Below the pieces are notes generated by a model. The model did not search any database, was not told the DNA's origin, and worked only from the letters and a program-made list of their open reading frames with translations. DNA of 5,480 bases from Planctomycetota bacterium (GTDB lineage Bacteria > Planctomycetota > Planctomycetia > Planctomycetales > Planctomycetaceae). Below, piece after piece: positions 5,206 through 5,480 of the stretch (its first letter is position 1; every line of letters starts with the position of its first letter). The stretch is taken from positions 1-5,480 of the forward strand of contig JAADHY010000538.1 of the NCBI GenBank assembly GCA_013151585.1, written 5' to 3'. A program made the translations under genes and the position numbers.

Positions 5206-5480
5206 CCAGCAAGTGAGCTGCTGCCGAAACGCTCTGTTGGCGAATCACTCGGGCCCCCTTCCCCCTCTTCACTGCCGCGACTGAATCAGGGCGCAGTTGA
5301 GAAACCCGCGTCCGGGGGGCGCAGCAAATGGAGGACAACTAAACCGAAGCAGATGGAGGACGACTAATCCGACATAGACGGTAAGGCGACGCAACCTCGC
5401 CACCGCCTGGGCGGCCGACAGGGTTTACATACGGCGCCGAGTCGGTGGAAAGACACACCGAGAAAACGGCGACCCTTCTC
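5206..5480. other. Gene-free region downstream of pruA
   Basis: No protein gene is supported. The region begins with a weak 5-bp hairpin right after the pruA stop (5207-5211 with 5219-5223), then a pyrimidine-only run (5252-5270), then a 25-bp tandem repeat (5323-5372). Farther on, CCACCG (5400-5405) can pair with CGGTGG (5443-5448), enclosing CCGCC-TG-GGCGG (5403-5414) and the palindrome CGGCGCCG (5432-5439). A minus-strand frame is open from the right edge to about 5366 (ending VALPSMSD), which could be the tail of an off-window gene but resembles nothing I know. No clear intrinsic terminator for pruA is visible. Confidence 0.5.
5323..5372. repeat. Two tandem 25-bp repeat units
   Basis: Unit one is 5323-5347 and unit two is 5348-5372, directly abutting, with 22 of 25 positions identical. 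The shared core is ATGGAGGAC-A/G-ACTAA, and each unit ends CCGA. Read on the minus strand the array begins TGTCGGATTAGTCGTCCTCC, a TG-starting end followed by a second copy of the same motif. Repeated motifs next to the tip are known from the ends of some insertion sequences such as the IS21 family, where they are thought to be transposase binding sites. No transposase is in the window, so this would be a solitary end or relic. Confidence 0.6.

Noticed and set aside
5252..5270. Pyrimidine run after pruA as a terminator or triplex site
   Set aside because: It is C-rich instead of T-rich and is not preceded by a strong stem, so it does not fit an intrinsic terminator; no mirror symmetry strong enough for a triplex claim.
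5328..5367. Two tiny reading frames ATG-GAG-GAC-AAC-TAA and ATG-GAG-GAC-GAC-TAA as leader peptides (MEDN, MEDD)
   Set aside because: They are a consequence of the 25-bp repeat, have no ribosome sites in front, and no gene follows within the window for them to regulate.
1..5480. CRISPR array, tRNA or rRNA genes
   Set aside because: I looked for regularly spaced repeats, cloverleaf arms and conserved rRNA segments; only the two-unit 25-bp tandem repeat without spacers was found.

Overview
The window is GC-rich bacterial DNA, roughly 60% by eye. It has clear Shine-Dalgarno sites, tightly packed genes in one transcription unit, and long spurious open frames antisense to real genes, as expected at this GC. 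No rRNA or other phylogenetic marker is present. The long, mitochondrial-like (ALDH4-type) P5C dehydrogenase together with the base composition and spacious intergenic DNA would fit a planctomycete such as a Pirellulales member. That assignment is a guess from general knowledge, not something the sequence proves.

Layout, left to right. Positions 1-776 hold no gene I can defend; the stretch is notable for several GC-rich inverted repeats (259-280, 287-317, 468-512, 673-712), a 13-bp direct repeat and a cluster of CGATTC hexamers. Positions 777-3225 form a minus-strand two-gene operon: xylB (xylulokinase, 3225 to 1684) followed after 13 bp by an NAD(P)-binding extended-SDR (YeeZ-like) protein (1670 to 777). 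Positions 3226-3565 are a 340-bp divergent intergenic region that must hold the promoters of both the xylB unit and the next gene. From 3566 to 5205 on the plus strand lies a 1-pyrroline-5-carboxylate dehydrogenase (pruA, ALDH4 family). It is complete in content but split by a frameshift at about 4360-4363, best explained by loss of about 7 nt inside the conserved HFTGS-x-x-F segment. Positions 5206-5480 are non-coding and carry two tandem 25-bp units (5323-5372) that look like iterated transposase-binding sites or the end of a mobile element.

Function. XylB feeds D-xylulose into the pentose phosphate pathway. PruA, if read through, carries out the last step of proline degradation to glutamate. 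They are divergently placed catabolic genes with no obvious shared pathway. The SDR protein probably acts on a nucleotide-sugar-like or other small substrate that cannot be named from sequence. I found no convincing new multi-gene system. The items most worth a second look are the pruA frameshift, the 25-bp tandem repeat, and the structured non-coding DNA at 240-720.
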